Below are positions 24,103 through 31,465 of a DNA stretch of 64,000 nt, in pieces. Positions within the stretch are counted from its first letter, which is position 1. Each line of letters begins with the position of its first letter. A model generated the notes under the pieces. It had not been told where the DNA came from, made no database searches, and was given only the letters and a program-made list of their open reading frames with translations. Made by a program: the position numbers and the translations under genes. Origin of the DNA: Subdoligranulum variabile (lineage in GTDB: Bacteria; Bacillota; Clostridia; Oscillospirales; Ruminococcaceae); the NCBI RefSeq assembly GCF_025152575.1, contig NZ_CP102293.1:620001-684000 (forward strand), read 5' to 3'.

Positions 24103-24147
24103 AAGAAAAGGCACTTATCATTCTCAATCTGAAAATGGCAAGTGCCT
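24103..24147 (-). terminator. Terminator between relaxase and primase genes
   Basis: AGGCACTT (24109-24116) pairs with AAGTGCCT (24140-24147); a T-rich tract follows on the minus strand. It starts two bases after the relaxase stop. Confidence 0.7.
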
Positions 24148-24148
24148 G

Positions 24149-25723
24149 TTAAAGTTCCATATCCTGTTGTTTGTGTTTCGTCTGTGCCGGGGCGTTTTTC
24201 TGTGCTCTCTTCTCGTCAGCCTTATCCTGCAAGACTTCTTTGAGGGGCTGCTTCTTGGGCGGCTCTTTGCTTTCCTCTGTGCCGGGTGTGGCTTTCCGTA
24301 CCCAGTAGCGGATGTCCCACAGCTTCTTCAAATCTTCCTGCACCTCGGTCAACGGTACTTTCAAGTCTGCGATTTCGTCCACAAGCTTCGCCTGTTCCTG
24401 CAAAAGCTCCTTTTTCGTGCTGTCCTTATCGTCCGGGTGCTTGGCAAGGTAGGCACTGGCTTTCTCAAACCGGGCAACCTCCGGGTGTTCCAGCTTGAAT
24501 TTTTCCTTAGTTTTCTTGAAAAATATCTTCTGGTATTTCTCATAAACGGGCTTACATTCCTTACAGTCCGTCCGGGCGGCAAGGATAGCGTCAATCACGT
24601 TGCTGCGGGTTTCCTTTGGCTTCATCTGCTTTCGGTAGTCGGCGGCAGATTTCCCGGACGTTTCTATAAAGTTTTCCAAATCCTCCACGGTGGAAAGTCC
24701 CTTTCTCTGGAGATAGGACAGGGCTTCGCTGACTGCCTTTAAGTCTTTGGAAGTCCCCCGGCTTTGTCCCGCCCGTGTCCAGCTGCTCCGTTCTGCCTTT
24801 CGTATCTCCATATACTTCATCAGCAGATTGGGAAGAAAGACCGCTTCCTCCGCAGCTTTTTGGGCAAGCAGTTCATTCCGCTTTTCGCTAAGCTCCGCAA
24901 TCCAGCCTTTGAGATTTTTAATAAGCTGCCGGATGGACTTCATCAAACTATTGGCGGCTTTGATTTCTCGGTTCAGGTTGCCGATGTTCGTCTGAATCCC
25001 ACGCTTTTCCATCTGCCGGACAGCAGCCCCTTCATGGACGGTAGGGATAATATCAAGCCCCTGTCTTTCGTAAGAACGGAGATCTACTCGTTCCGGGCGG
25101 TTGTTGGCTTCCAGATAGCGGTTTTGGATGACCTCCCATTCATGCCGCCAGATTTCGCCATATTTGCGGTCGTTCCAGTCAACCGTATCTTCCTTGTGGC
25201 TTTTCCACCTGCCGGACGGGAGCTTGATTCGTTCCCCGTTCTTATCAAGTTCATAGACCTTGCGGCTCTTGGGAAGCCATTTCCCACGCTCATCCATTGC
25301 CCGCATGGTCAGCATGACATGGGCGTGTGGGTTTCCGTCCCCTTTGTCATGGATGGCAAAATCCACGCACATTCCTTTGGAAACAAACTGCTGGCGGCAG
25401 AAATCCCGTACAAGGGCGGCGTACTGGTCGGGCGGTATCTCTCTGGGAATGGAAAGCACCCACCGCCTTGCAAGCTGGGAGTTCCATTGCTTCTCAACAG
25501 CTTCGGCAGCGTTCCAGAGGGTGTTGCGGTCTGTGTACTCCAGGGGAGCGTTTGCCGGGAGCAGGATTTCATTGTGGACGATACCACGCTTTTCCGGGTA
25601 GTGTTTTACTTCCTGGTCATATTCACAGAACAGCTTTTCGCCGCTCTGGTAAGCAGCGGCGGCAACCGCAGACTGGCGGTGGCTGCGCTGCACAATAGAG
25701 ATTTCGTTGTGTGGACAGGGCAT
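24149..25723 (-). CDS. MobA/MobL relaxase (MOBQ type), 524 aa
   Basis: This enzyme nicks oriT of the inner element for mobilization by a helper ICE. The N-terminal relaxase domain (~1-220) shows SAVAAAAYQSGEKL, a candidate catalytic tyrosine near the N-terminus, and the metal-binding triad HDKGDGNPHAHVMLTMR (~residues 126-142). The C-terminal half is a charged coiled coil. ATG 25723 follows GGAGGAACACAAA. The matching nic-like site lies at 26742-26755. Confidence 0.9.
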   Translation of the reverse strand: MPCPHNEISIVQRSHRQSAVAAAAYQSGEKLFCEYDQEVKHYPEKRGIVHNEILLPANAPLEYTDRNTLWNAAEAVEKQWNSQLARRWVLSIPREIPPDQYAALVRDFCRQQFVSKGMCVDFAIHDKGDGNPHAHVMLTMRAMDERGKWLPKSRKVYELDKNGERIKLPSGRWKSHKEDTVDWNDRKYGEIWRHEWEVIQNRYLEANNRPERVDLRSYERQGLDIIPTVHEGAAVRQMEKRGIQTNIGNLNREIKAANSLMKSIRQLIKNLKGWIAELSEKRNELLAQKAAEEAVFLPNLLMKYMEIRKAERSSWTRAGQSRGTSKDLKAVSEALSYLQRKGLSTVEDLENFIETSGKSAADYRKQMKPKETRSNVIDAILAARTDCKECKPVYEKYQKIFFKKTKEKFKLEHPEVARFEKASAYLAKHPDDKDSTKKELLQEQAKLVDEIADLKVPLTEVQEDLKKLWDIRYWVRKATPGTEESKEPPKKQPLKEVLQDKADEKRAQKNAPAQTKHKQQDMEL

Positions 25724-25755
25724 TTTGTGTTCCTCCTTTCCGTTTTTGGACATAG

Positions 25756-25788
25756 AAAAAGCAGGATACCTTTTCAGATTTCCTGCTT
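25756..25788 (-). terminator. Terminator upstream of relaxase gene
   Basis: AAGCAGGA (25759-25766) pairs with TCCTGCTT (25781-25788), followed on the minus strand by TTTCT. It closes the XRE/membrane-protein transcript. Confidence 0.65.
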
Positions 25789-25826
25789 GTTGTGCCGCTG
25801 GGGGCGGCGGGTATTTAGTAATACAT

Positions 25827-26243
25827 TTACATAGTTTTGTGCAAGTACCAAAGTCGCACAATAAATACAATTTGTCCAATAGCATAAGCCCCAATAATAG
25901 TGAAACATGGGACTACTGTCATATATCCGGTGAAAATCAAAGCAAAAATAGAAACAGCAATCGTAACATTCATTACCTTGAAGCCACTTGCCATAGCAGC
26001 ATTACTAAGCGAAATATTTCTCTCGTCATTTTCCTCTATTTCCATTTCTTTGGTTTTCTTAACGAACAAGTCGCACACACCAGATACAATCAGCAAAATT
26101 CCAATGAGAGATGTACCTACTACTATTAAGTCGGGACGTGGCACAGGTATTATTTCATGTACTCCCAAACCGTATGTTAGCAATCCTCCCAGTAGAATAA
26201 TCATTCCTGTAACTGTCATTAAAATCAACAACCTTTTTTTCAT
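25827..26243 (-). CDS. Small membrane protein paired with XRE regulator, 138 aa
   Basis: Four hydrophobic segments are visible (~5-25, 38-58, 88-108, 113-132), with a short acidic loop EMEIEENDERNISLSNAAMA between segments 2 and 3. That loop is typical of small DUF2178/YozG-paired membrane proteins. Function is unknown. ATG 26243 has GGAGG seven bases upstream and follows the XRE stop by two bases. Confidence 0.65.
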   Translation of the reverse strand: MKKRLLILMTVTGMIILLGGLLTYGLGVHEIIPVPRPDLIVVGTSLIGILLIVSGVCDLFVKKTKEMEIEENDERNISLSNAAMASGFKVMNVTIAVSIFALIFTGYMTVVPCFTIIGAYAIGQIVFIVRLWYLHKTM

Positions 26244-26245
26244 AA

Positions 26246-26443
26246 TCAATCCTCCTCGTAAATAAAAATTTCTTCAATACTCATGTTGAAATATCTGGCA
26301 ATCTTAAATGCCAACTGAATAGATGGGTTATAGCGTCCGTTTTCCAAAGAGCCGATGGTCTGGCGTGATACTTCCAATGCATTTGCTAAATCTTCTTGCT
26401 TTATGCCTCGTTGCTTTCGTAATTCTTCCAGGCGATTTTTCAT
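26246..26443 (-). CDS. XRE-family regulator, 65 aa
   Basis: The gene encodes a single HTH (LANALEVSRQTIGSLENGRY, ~20-40) with the C-terminus FNMSIEEIFIYEED typical of small YgzD/Cro-like regulators. ATG 26443 follows AGAGGAGGATGAC. It forms an operon with the membrane protein, driven by a consensus promoter overlapped by a palindromic operator that it probably binds. Confidence 0.88.
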   Translation of the reverse strand: MKNRLEELRKQRGIKQEDLANALEVSRQTIGSLENGRYNPSIQLAFKIARYFNMSIEEIFIYEED

Positions 26444-26460
26444 GTCATCCTCCTCTCTTA

Positions 26461-26525
26461 TGGAAAGTTAACTTTCCATGCTTCCATTATATCACATAGT
26501 TCTTTTATGTCAAGTTAGCTTTCCA
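26461..26525 (-). promoter_or_regulatory. Consensus promoter with XRE operators
   Basis: On the minus strand TTGACA (26508-26513) and TATAAT (26486-26491) are 16 bases apart. A perfect 18-bp palindrome (TGGAAAGTTAACTTTCCA, 26461-26478) sits at the start of transcription. A second, imperfect copy of its half lies just upstream of the -35 (~26513-26525). Confidence 0.85.
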
Positions 26526-26767
26526 TTTGCATTATATTTTATGAAACTTATCGGCTGGGAACAGCTTGCAACGCAAGGTGTCCCCAGATGGCAAGTCCAC
26601 AAAAGGGTAGCTGGCGGCAGCCAGCGCAGGGGAAGCGTAGCGTCCCCTGTATGATTTGGAGCAGACCTTGACTGCGGAAAATCACAGCCCTCCGGCAAGG
26701 AGCCTTCGGAGAACGCAATGCACCAACCTCTGGGTGGTGTATAATTGCGCCCTTAGTAAACTAAGGG
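26526..26767. other. oriT region of the inner element with nic-like site
   Basis: The gap is hairpin-rich: GCTGGC/GCCAGC (~26609-26626), AGGGGA/TCCCCT (~26631-26651) and CTCCG/CGGAG (~26690-26711). An imperfect repeat CACCA...TGGTG (26721-26739) is followed directly by TAATTGCGCCCTTA (26742-26755). That site is very close to the nic region TAAGTGCGCCCT of the RSF1010/MOBQ family, matching the MobA/MobL relaxase of this element. A CCCTTAG/CTAAGGG repeat (26750-26767) overlaps it and contains the DUF3847 stop codon. Confidence 0.75.
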
Positions 26768-27057
26768 GTTTCCGGCTTCTCCCGTTCCAGCAGTTTTTTC
26801 AATAGTTCCTGCGTGTCCTGCCTGTGAAAAATGAGTTTCAACAGCAGCATGACATCATCATCTGTCAGGCGTTCCGGCTCTTGCAGAAAACTTTCCAGCA
26901 TACCGCCACGAGTACAGAGCCGGTGCGTCCGTTCCTTTCGGGTAAGCTGCTTCAACTGGTGCTGCAATGCCTTTTCATCATTGATGGCTTTCCGCAGTTT
27001 CTTTTCGCTTTTTTCCAACTCCCGGTTGAGCTTTTCCAGTTTTGAGGTATCAGGCAA
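26761..27057 (-). CDS. DUF3847 family protein, 98 aa
   Basis: A basic coiled coil (LEKLNRELEKSEKKLRKAIN) precedes the family signature RTHRLCTRGGMLESFLQEPE. The role is unknown, but these proteins occur in mobilization regions of clostridial elements and may act at oriT. TTG 27057 has AGGAGG nine bases upstream and overlaps the stop of the previous gene. Confidence 0.75.
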   Translation of the reverse strand: MPDTSKLEKLNRELEKSEKKLRKAINDEKALQHQLKQLTRKERTHRLCTRGGMLESFLQEPERLTDDDVMLLLKLIFHRQDTQELLKKLLEREKPETP

Positions 27058-27391
27058 GGGCAGCGTCCTCCTTTCCCGGTATCAGCACATAAATCCTGTT
27101 TGGTTCTCCAATGCCCTGACGCACCCGCATGATAAGTCCGGCGGTTTCCAGTTCATTCAGAGAACGCTTGACCGTCATGGGGCTGCGGGACAGGACTGCG
27201 GCAATGGCTGTGATGGGGAAGCAGACAAACAGGATTCCGTTCTCGTCCTCCTTCCCTTTGGATAGCATAGCGTCCAGCATCCGGCAGTACATGACCTTTG
27301 CGGTGCTGCTGACTGGAAATCCTGTCAACGCTCTGGGAAATGGCATACAGGGCGGTAATGGTGTGTCTATCGTCATAAATTCAAAATTCAT
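27050..27391 (-). CDS. Winged-helix protein, replication-initiator-A-like, 113 aa
   Basis: The residues AKVMYCRMLDAMLSKGKEDE and then FPITAIAAVLSRSPMTVKRS with LNELETAGLI form a winged helix like the N-terminal domain of RepA-type initiators. The C-terminal domain of full initiators is missing. ATG 27391 overlaps the upstream stop as ATGA. A regulatory or replication role is possible. Confidence 0.7.
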   Translation of the reverse strand: MNFEFMTIDTPLPPCMPFPRALTGFPVSSTAKVMYCRMLDAMLSKGKEDENGILFVCFPITAIAAVLSRSPMTVKRSLNELETAGLIMRVRQGIGEPNRIYVLIPGKEDAALA

Positions 27392-27576
27392 TCGGTGTGT
27401 TCCTCCTTTTTCTTTGCTCGTTTGGATAAATAACGGGGGCAGTCAATCACAACCGCCCGGAAGCTCTGCTTGCACCCATGCTGGCATTTCCGGCATAATT
27501 CGTTGTAAGTGACACGCCCCCGGTCATTGAGGTAAAAGGAAAGCTCATGCTTCCTCTTTTTGCTCATTCTCGGCAT
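27388..27576 (-). CDS. Small cysteine-containing basic protein, 62 aa
   Basis: The residues LCRKCQHGCKQSFRAVVIDC show four cysteines suggesting zinc binding in a lysine/arginine-rich protein. Similar small proteins start the DUF3847 operon in related elements. ATG 27576 has GGAGG nine bases upstream. No function can be assigned. Confidence 0.65.
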   Translation of the reverse strand: MPRMSKKRKHELSFYLNDRGRVTYNELCRKCQHGCKQSFRAVVIDCPRYLSKRAKKKEEHTE

Positions 27577-28059
27577 ATTGTGTTTCCTCCCGTTTTCGTG
27601 TATGGTTTCGGGGCGATTTTCGGCAAAATTACAGCCATAGAGCCGCTTAAAATCTCCCGAAGTATCAGCGATAGGGTAGACTATCCCCCTATCAGATTGT
27701 CGTGTTTCGGTATCATTTCGGTGTCAGTTCGCCAGTTCTCCCCGGTGTCGTTCCTCCCCTGAATCTCACAGCGGCGTATCGCTCCCTTTGGTACGCTCGT
27801 TTCGGTCAGGGTTCCTCCATATCCCTTCCAAAAGTCATGGCGCTACATCGCCGGGGAAGCATATCCCACACAGGCTGGTCATTCGATTGGAATAATCCAT
27901 CGATGAACTACCTGTATCATAGAACATTTTTGTGCCCTGTGCCGTATGTCCACAAAGTAGGAATTAGGGGTAAAAATCAGAAATTTCCACGATTGCGGAA
28001 AGTGTGATATAATCCAGTTAAACGGCAACAATGAAACCGCCGGAAAGGAGCGTGCACCC
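27577..28059. promoter_or_regulatory. Divergent intergenic region with XRE promoter
   Basis: This 483-bp region separates the DUF3847 operon from the XRE gene at 28060. TTTCCA (27984-27989) and TATAAT (28008-28013), 18 bases apart, form a plus-strand promoter overlapped by a TTTCC/GGAAA inverted repeat. An inverted repeat GATAGGG/CCCTATC lies around 27670-27697. No gene is seen. Confidence 0.5.
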
Positions 28060-28866
28060 ATGAAAGGAGCAACAAGCATACAGGAACGCCTTTGGGAACT
28101 CCGCAAGGACAAAGGCTTAAATCTGGAAGAACTTTCAAAGCTGACGGGTATTTCTAAATCAGCCCTTGGCAGTTATGAAAAAGAAGATTTTAAGGAAATC
28201 AATCATGGAAACCTCATCACGCTGGCAGACTTCTATGGGGTTTCCGTTGATTATCTGCTGTGCCGGACAGAGAACAAGGAGCAGATCAACACGCCATTGA
28301 CGGAGCTGCATTTGAACGATGAGATGGTTGCACTTCTGAAAAGCGGTCGGATTAACAACCGTCTGCTCTGTGAGCTTGCCACACATAAAGATTTTATCAA
28401 GTTTCTTGCAGACATTGAGATTTATGTGGACGGGATTGCCACCATGCAGATTCAAAACCTCAATGCACTTGTTGATACCGTCCGGCATGAAATCATTGAA
28501 CGGTATCGCCCCGGCGAAGATGACCCGCATTTGAAAGTGCTGCAAGCTGCCCATATCAGTGATGATGAATATTTCAGCCACATGGTTCTGGATGACCTCA
28601 ACCTGATTATCCGGGATATTCGGGAATCCCACAAAAAGGACAGTGAAAGTGCGCCCCAGACCACCGTTGCCGATGAACTGAAAGAAAATCTGGAAGCCGT
28701 CGAAAATTTCAAGGGCAGCCGTTTGGAAAAACTGGCAATGCTTTACTGCAAGCAACTCGGTATCAACTACAAAAATTTATCGGAAGAAGAATTTCGCTGG
28801 CTGATTCGGATTCTCCAAAAATCAAAGAAAATGGGAACGCCTATCAGCCAGAGGAAAAAATGGTAA
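28060..28866 (+). CDS. XRE-family regulator with C-terminal domain, 268 aa
   Basis: The N-terminal HTH (~9-65: LEELSKLTGISKSALGSYEK, ITLADFYGVSVDYLLC) is followed by a ~200-residue helical domain without a recognised family. Size and layout resemble phage- and ICE-type repressors. ATG 28060 follows GGAAAGGAGCG. It is the only plus-strand gene of the inner element and is divergent from the replication/mobilization genes, consistent with a master repressor. Confidence 0.82.
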   Translation: MKGATSIQERLWELRKDKGLNLEELSKLTGISKSALGSYEKEDFKEINHGNLITLADFYGVSVDYLLCRTENKEQINTPLTELHLNDEMVALLKSGRINNRLLCELATHKDFIKFLADIEIYVDGIATMQIQNLNALVDTVRHEIIERYRPGEDDPHLKVLQAAHISDDEYFSHMVLDDLNLIIRDIRESHKKDSESAPQTTVADELKENLEAVENFKGSRLEKLAMLYCKQLGINYKNLSEEEFRWLIRILQKSKKMGTPISQRKKW

Positions 28867-28870
28867 AGAA

Positions 28871-28918
28871 AAACCGCTGTTGCATGGTTTGTTGGCTTCA
28901 TTCCATGTAGCAGCGGTT
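28871..28918 (+). terminator. Hairpin after the XRE gene
   Basis: AACCGCTGTTGCATGG pairs, with one mismatch, with CCATGTAGCAGCGGTT around a 15-base loop, directly after the stop at 28866. Confidence 0.6.
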
Positions 28919-28964
28919 CGTGCTGTGATTATTCAGTTAGAATTTCTGAAAGACAAGCTGGAAG

Positions 28965-29483
28965 TTATAGTGCAATCTTTTTCCATTTTCTAATCTTGGT
29001 TCTAAAGGTTCCGAACGGAGCAACTGTATTAACATGTATGAATTTGTATACTTCCCAGACAGCTGTTTTAGTTGCTTCGTCAGCCCATTTTCTCATATGT
29101 GGTTTAAATAATTCTTCCTCACTCAGAGAATCAATCATTGCATAAATAGAGTTGATATTCTCATTCAATCTGTCTTTCAATTCTTGCAGTGACAGCTGGG
29201 CATATGTATCTGTGAACCATTGATATAATTCGCCAAGCTGATTCCACTTAAAATTATCCGAAGGAGTTTTGACAGGAATACCCTTTCTTTCGTCTGATTC
29301 CCATTTAATAACAAGAGTTGTCCAGCCGACCTGATAAGCAAGATTTTCAGCTGGAGTTCGATCGATCTCATCAACTCTCTTATCTTTTAAATGCTCAGGA
29401 ATATCATTAAATTCTGAAATATACTTTGCAAAGCTTTTATTTATCTCGTTTTTAAGCTCGTCTTTATTCTCATATGTTCTCAA
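28965..29483 (-). CDS. ClbS/DfsB-family four-helix protein, 172 aa
   Basis: The DinB-like pattern (KNEINKSFAKYISEFNDIP, NLAYQVGWTTLVIKWE, FIHVNTVAPFGTFRTKIRKW) is that of ClbS/DfsB proteins. ClbS itself is a cyclopropane hydrolase giving self-resistance to colibactin; other members are uncharacterised. TTG 29483 has GGGG eight bases upstream. The gene is AT-rich against its surroundings and probably is cargo acquired by the element. Confidence 0.8.
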   Translation of the reverse strand: MRTYENKDELKNEINKSFAKYISEFNDIPEHLKDKRVDEIDRTPAENLAYQVGWTTLVIKWESDERKGIPVKTPSDNFKWNQLGELYQWFTDTYAQLSLQELKDRLNENINSIYAMIDSLSEEELFKPHMRKWADEATKTAVWEVYKFIHVNTVAPFGTFRTKIRKWKKIAL

Positions 29484-29537
29484 TAGTCTATCCCCTCAGC
29501 TTCCGATTTTCCGGTTTCAAAAACAGGAATTTTCAAA

Positions 29538-30140
29538 TTAGTCTTTGCAAATAACCTTTGAACCTTCACCATCAATTACAATTCCCTGACGGTTGTTAAT
29601 TGGGCATAGATTCAAATCCGAAAACTCAGTCATTATTTTCTCGGTAACTTTCTTAAATGGTGCTGTAAGATAATGCGGAAGAACATAGAAATCAATCAAA
29701 TCAAGCCCTGCATCATCTTCTTGTGAGTAGTCCTCTGGCTTTTCATCCATTTGCTCGATATATTGGATGCTTGGAGCGCATATAATTGCGCCTGCCGACT
29801 CGCCAATCATCAATTTTCCATTTGCCAATTCCTTTTTCAGCAGCCCATCAGCTCCCGTCTTACGGAGCTGGTCCATAAGAAAAAAAGAATTTCCGCCGGT
29901 AAAATATATCACATCTGCATTTTCAAAAACAGACTGTATCGTTGAATAAGCCTCCGTTGAAATATCAATTTCAGTTACGATTGCTCCCAACTTTTTGAAT
30001 AATTTTCGAGCCGAGCCGACATAACCGATGTAGCCTTCACGCAGCGAAGCTGTTGGAATAAATGCGACTTTCTTATTTTCAATTTCTTCCTTTATCAGAC
30101 TTCCTACACTTGAAAAGTGCGAACATAAAAATAGTTTCAT
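29538..30140 (-). CDS. Peptidase E-like (family S51) protein, 200 aa
   Basis: Class I glutamine-amidotransferase-like fold: FIPTASLREGY, VIYFTGGNSFFLMDQLR, and the nucleophile elbow MIGESAGAIICAPS with Ser. Known relatives cleave Asp-X dipeptides. ATG 30140 has GGAG seven bases upstream. It lies 54 bases upstream of the ClbS-like gene on the same strand and is likewise AT-rich; the two look like a cargo unit. Confidence 0.85.
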   Translation of the reverse strand: MKLFLCSHFSSVGSLIKEEIENKKVAFIPTASLREGYIGYVGSARKLFKKLGAIVTEIDISTEAYSTIQSVFENADVIYFTGGNSFFLMDQLRKTGADGLLKKELANGKLMIGESAGAIICAPSIQYIEQMDEKPEDYSQEDDAGLDLIDFYVLPHYLTAPFKKVTEKIMTEFSDLNLCPINNRQGIVIDGEGSKVICKD

Positions 30141-30191
30141 CAATATTCTCCTTTATAGATTTCGATTTATCATAATTATTCTACCATATCG

Positions 30192-30569
30192 TTATGAATA
30201 AATCATCTCATGCAAAATAATTTCTTCTGCCCGGTTGCGAATGTTATTGCAACGCTGCACCCATTCCATTTGACAGGTACGCTTTAATTCCTCAGTCACA
30301 CCCTCGGCAGCTTTCATCTGCTCCATGATGGTATCGAACCGCTTCTGTGCCTGTTCGTTCAGGTCTGCAAGATATGTCCACAATTCTCCGGTCAGTATCA
30401 ATGTGTTCAATCTGGCTGGATGGACTTCTCTTAAATATTCCCGGTGCATCCGTCCATATTTTCCGATGGGGCGGTGTTCCTCCGGCAGTTTCAAGTCTGG
30501 GATGTAGTAATCTCCGACAAGAATATAATCAATTCCGTTTTCCGTTATTCTTGGTTTCAATTCGCTCAT
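30192..30569 (-). CDS. TnpV-family transposon protein, 125 aa
   Basis: HRPIGKYGRMHREYLREVHP and the C-terminal EWVQRCNNIRNRAEEIILHE identify TnpV. ATG 30569 follows AGGAGGTAAGGAAC. It overlaps the upstream XRE gene by 41 bases. It is clearly diverged from the TnpV at 2809-3171. Confidence 0.8.
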   Translation of the reverse strand: MSELKPRITENGIDYILVGDYYIPDLKLPEEHRPIGKYGRMHREYLREVHPARLNTLILTGELWTYLADLNEQAQKRFDTIMEQMKAAEGVTEELKRTCQMEWVQRCNNIRNRAEEIILHEMIYS

Positions 30570-30801
30570 GTTCCTTACCTCCTGTGGAAGTAGGCTCGTC
30601 TGGTACTAACTCAATCACATCGGTAATCTCACAATTCAGCGTTTCGCAGATACGGGCTAATGTATCCATGCTGATGTGCTTTCCCTCTTTGCTCATGTTG
30701 GCAATCATATTTGTTGTCATACCAGCAGCAAGCCTTAAATCCTCTTTTCTCATATCACGCTCTAACAGTGTGTGCCAGAGTGGTTTATAGCTGATGTGCA
30801 T
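30529..30801 (-). CDS. YozG-like XRE regulator, 90 aa
   Basis: The HTH block LRLAAGMTTNMIANMSKEGK and LARICETLNCEITDVIELVP are typical of the YozG-like group. The C-terminal tail beyond VPDE is extra and overlaps tnpV, in a different frame. ATG 30801. It is the outermost gene at the right end of the inner element. Confidence 0.82.
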   Translation of the reverse strand: MHISYKPLWHTLLERDMRKEDLRLAAGMTTNMIANMSKEGKHISMDTLARICETLNCEITDVIELVPDEPTSTGGKEHERIETKNNGKRN

Positions 30802-30958
30802 ATTGTTTTCCTGCCTTTCTATCCATACCACCGGGGCGGCTGCCCCGGCAGGAACTTTTCTCTTATTATAACACCAATCTTGTGAAATCACAATTTATTC
30901 TTGTAGACTGCCGCTGATACCGTCTGGATTGTGCTTTTCCTTTCGTTTTTTGTTCCAA

Positions 30959-31117
30959 CTAATTAGCCATGAGCTGCTTGATGCCCTGCGACTTGCTGGC
31001 CGGGTTATCCTGCCCGTAACCTTCCAGAAGGTTGATGCCGCCCCAAACACACAGGGCACCGCCGAGGCCCACAACGATGGTCTGCAAAGTAGTAACTGCG
31101 CTATTGAAAAATGCCAT
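30959..31117 (-). pseudogene. maff2, 5' part with element-derived end, 52 codons
   Basis: The frame starts MAFFNSAVTTLQTIVVGLGG and reaches KSQGIKQL at the att core, then reads three element codons before a TAG. Maff2-family proteins are ~70-aa two-segment membrane proteins encoded in Tn916/Tn1549-like conjugation modules. The second membrane segment is missing here. GGAGG precedes ATG 31117. Confidence 0.85.
30972..30976. repeat. attR of the inner element (AGCTG core)
   Basis: Second copy of AGCTG. On its right, maff2 continues uninterrupted to its ATG at 31117. Flanking arms CTAATT (inside the left end) and AATTAG (inside the right end, 30961-30966) would form an inverted repeat around the core in the excised circle, as expected of a serine-integrase attP. 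Confidence 0.75.
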
Positions 31118-31210
31118 AAATTTACCTCCATAATTTCAGATTGTGATGTTGTTTTGATGGAAAAATCGCCGGTCAGATACCGGCGTCACAATCCGCAGAC
31201 GGCCCGGAGA

Positions 31211-31438
31211 TTAACGGTCGTCCAGCCATTTCAGCACGGCCAGCGAATACATTTCGCCCCATGCTTCACACATCTGGCGGTTTACTTCCAACACCATCTG
31301 TTCCGCCTCCTGTTTCGTTGGCGGGGTGTCGTGTTCTGCGATCCACCGGCACATAACCGCAGCGGAAATGATAGCCCGGTAGATTTCTTGCTCTGCTCTG
31401 AAATAATCCGCAAATGTCAATTCATCCGAGTATTCCAT
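31211..31438 (-). CDS. Conserved ICE hypothetical protein, 75 aa
   Basis: An acidic small protein (FADYFRAEQEIYRAIISAAV, CEAWGEMYSLAVLKWLDDR) that commonly sits between virD4 and maff2 in gut-clostridial ICEs. No function is known. AAAGGAG precedes ATG 31438. It appears intact although its neighbours are damaged. Confidence 0.65.
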   Translation of the reverse strand: MEYSDELTFADYFRAEQEIYRAIISAAVMCRWIAEHDTPPTKQEAEQMVLEVNRQMCEAWGEMYSLAVLKWLDDR

Positions 31439-31465
31439 AGGCCGATACTCCTTTCAGTCCGCCGG

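Noticed and set aside
19932..30966. AATTAG repeat (19932-19937 and 30961-30966) as the inner element's att core
   Set aside because: Joining at this repeat gives maff2 a premature stop, whereas joining at AGCTG restores a full-length gene. AATTAG and its inverse fit better as attP arms.
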